Origin: Clostridia bacterium
GTDB taxonomy: Bacteria; Bacillota; DSM-12270; Thermacetogeniales; Thermacetogeniaceae
DNA length: 44,342 nt
Direction: 5' to 3'
NCBI GenBank assembly: GCA_902812385.1
Contig: CADDZD010000014.1
Coordinates: 1 to 44,342 of the forward strand
Of this stretch, positions 41,024-44,342 are shown one piece after another. Made by a program: the position numbers and the translations under genes. Every line of letters starts with the position of its first letter. Position 1 is the first letter of the stretch. The notes beneath the pieces were generated by a model. It had not been told where the DNA came from. It ran no database searches and saw only the letters and a program-made list of their open reading frames with translations.

Positions 41024-41881
41024 GTGTTAAAGGACCTATTCCGTAAACAAAAGAGATACATCACGGTACGGCCAGGTACTGTGCCTGAACGTGAAGAAGA
41101 GAAAGAACCCTTATGGATCAAATGCCCCGGCTGCGGGGAAATTTTATATGTACGGGAATTGGAAAAAGGCTTGAAGGTCTGCTCGAAATGCCGTTATCAC
41201 TTTCGCCTCTCCGCTCCGGAGAGGATTGCTGCCACCGTTGACGACAACACCTTTCAGGAGTTGGATGGGGATCTACAAGCCGTAGATCCGCTGTCCTTCC
41301 CTGGTTACCGGTCCAAGCTGTCATCGGCTGAACAGGAAACCGGCATGCGCGATGCCATTCTCACCGGTCAGGGCACAATCGACGGGCGGTCGGTACTGAT
41401 AGGGGCGCTGGAGCCCAATTTTGTTATGGGGAGTATGGGGTGTATTGTCGGTGAAAAAATTACCAGACTGATTGAAAGGGCCATCGAGAACAAGCTTCCG
41501 GTTATCCTCTTTTCAGCCTCGGGGGGAGCGCGCATGCAGGAAGGGGTTTTTTCCCTGATGCAGATGGCCAAAACAAGCGCGGCAATTGCCAGGCTCCACG
41601 AGGCCGGGATCTTGTATGTTTCAGTCCTGACCGATCCTACTACAGGGGGCGTCCTGGCAAGTTTTGCTGCACTCGGGGATATCATTCTTGCGGAACCTGG
41701 AGCGCTGATCGGTTTTGCCGGTCGCCGGGTAACGGAACAAACTCTGAAAGAAAAGCTCCCCCCTGATTTTCAAACCGCAGAGTTCTGTTTTAACCACGGC
41801 CTCATCGACCTGATTGTGCCCCGCAACGAAATGCGGCAGATACTGGCACAGATTCTTTCTCTCCACAGTGAAAGGGGTTAA
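41024..41881 (+). CDS. accD: Acetyl-CoA carboxylase carboxyltransferase subunit beta
   Basis: AccD is half of the carboxyltransferase that moves carboxyl from biotin to acetyl-CoA, giving malonyl-CoA for fatty acids. The 285-residue protein has the N-terminal four-cysteine zinc ribbon (KCPGCGEIL, then KVCSKCRYHF, near residues 33-60) and the crotonase-like core, with GSMGCIVGEKI near 136, FSASGGARMQEG near 163 and TDPTTGGVLASFA near 203. The GTG start has an AAGGAGTG site. accA follows after 4 bases. Confidence 0.95.
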   Translation: MLKDLFRKQKRYITVRPGTVPEREEEKEPLWIKCPGCGEILYVRELEKGLKVCSKCRYHFRLSAPERIAATVDDNTFQELDGDLQAVDPLSFPGYRSKLSSAEQETGMRDAILTGQGTIDGRSVLIGALEPNFVMGSMGCIVGEKITRLIERAIENKLPVILFSASGGARMQEGVFSLMQMAKTSAAIARLHEAGILYVSVLTDPTTGGVLASFAALGDIILAEPGALIGFAGRRVTEQTLKEKLPPDFQTAEFCFNHGLIDLIVPRNEMRQILAQILSLHSERG

Positions 41882-41885
41882 GCAA

Positions 41886-43845
<1,960 letters not shown>

Positions 43846-43909
43846 CCTTTTGTTGCGAGCGCTTAGGACCGCTTAGACTCTCATACTGCCCAGGCGGCAT
43901 AAAAATAGT

Positions 43910-44342
43910 GGTTTATCCTAAAAATACCCGGCGGGTGAACTTGATGTATTTTCAGGGCAGACGATCACGCCGCCTCCGGCGGCACCAACAGAGAAGCGAA
44001 AAAGCGGTTTATCCTTGCAGGCGCAGCGACCTACGGAGGTTGTTACTCGCCCTTGACGAAGGAGCAGCTAACGGCAGCCGAAGCGAAACAGGAGGTTGAG
44101 CTAGGCGACTATGCGCCATGGATGGCGTCATAGGAGCCGGTCGGCTGCCGTCTGCGACAAGTCTTAGGGCGAGTTCAACCGGAGTACGGGAGCAAGCGCA
44201 AGGATAAACCGGAACGTATTTTCAGGGCAGACGATCACGCCGCCTCCGGCGTCACCAACAGAGGAACGAAAATGGGTTTTATCGAATTAATTCTTTAGCG
44301 GCTGGCGAAGCGAGGTCGGACTTTACTTGGTGCCTTGAGCCC
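43910..44342. repeat. Palindromic repeat copy 2 in a partial tandem array
   Basis: No gene is seen from 43846 to the end. A full core lies at 44006-44210 (205 bp), from GGTTTATCCTTGC to GCAAGGATAAACC, with long imperfect inverted arms. A flank with GTATTTTCAGGGCAGACG and ACGCCGCCTCCGGCG occurs at 43946 and again at 44216, exactly 270 bases apart and with one mismatch in the first 47 bases. After the second flank the sequence stops matching just after GGTTTTATC (44274-44282), so a second core is truncated or replaced. GGTTTATCCT at 43910-43919 may be a remnant of a third unit. The last 60 bases show nothing recognisable. Confidence 0.85.

Overview
The window looks like chromosomal DNA of a GC-rich, endospore-forming anaerobic member of the Bacillota, probably a relative of Pelotomaculum, Desulfotomaculum or Moorella. 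The reasons are strong AGGAGG-type ribosome sites, many TTG and GTG starts, a remnant of a GerA-type spore germination gene, a TRAP (MtrB) protein, an ATP-type phosphofructokinase next to accD-accA, and [NiFe]-hydrogenase maturation genes. The genus is an inference; no rRNA is present. No phage, plasmid, transposase or CRISPR array was seen.

Layout. (1) 1-7380: a broken gerA fragment, then alpha-glucan storage genes: a family-53-type starch-binding protein, a GT4 glycogen-synthase-like enzyme, and a nucleotidyltransferase fused to a dead phosphohexomutase domain. These converge on a GH57 branching enzyme and a DUF4912 protein. (2) 7381-7865: a 202-bp palindromic repeat core with flanks. (3) 7866-17198: a short-chain dehydrogenase, hypF-hypC-hypD-hypE, a CPBP protease, a CaiB-type CoA-transferase, and a membrane-anchored amidohydrolase homologue without metal ligands. 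(4) 17273-23351: a tight operon nurA-herA-mre11-rad50N-coiled coil-rad50C, in which Rad50 is split at the zinc hook; uppP follows. (5) 24198-24371: tRNA-Pro(CGG) with its own promoter and terminator, then a HAD phosphatase. (6) 25452-36405: a mannose/glycan cluster: manC, manB and a 1199-residue GT2/unknown/GH130 fusion on one strand, meeting a four-gene operon on the other strand (GT4, alpha/alpha-barrel protein, clan GH-A glycosidase, GT4 fused to a phosphomannose-isomerase cupin). (7) 36816-43845: dnaE, mtrB, a small DUF2007-like gene, accD, accA and pfkA. (8) 43910-44342: a second copy of the repeat in a partial tandem array.

How the parts work together. The first block makes and branches an alpha-glucan. 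The mannose block can go from phosphosugar to GDP-mannose and on to an unknown mannose-containing polymer or oligosaccharide that the same cluster can also phosphorolyse or trim. The nurA-to-rad50C operon encodes a complete DNA-end resection machine (HerA translocase with NurA nuclease, Mre11 nuclease with Rad50 ATPase), in an archaeal or phage-like arrangement and with Rad50 as separate chains.

The strongest candidates for something undescribed are the three-gene split Rad50 operon, the mannose cluster with its two unusual fusions, and the palindromic repeat, whose two copies differ by paired changes that keep its helices intact.
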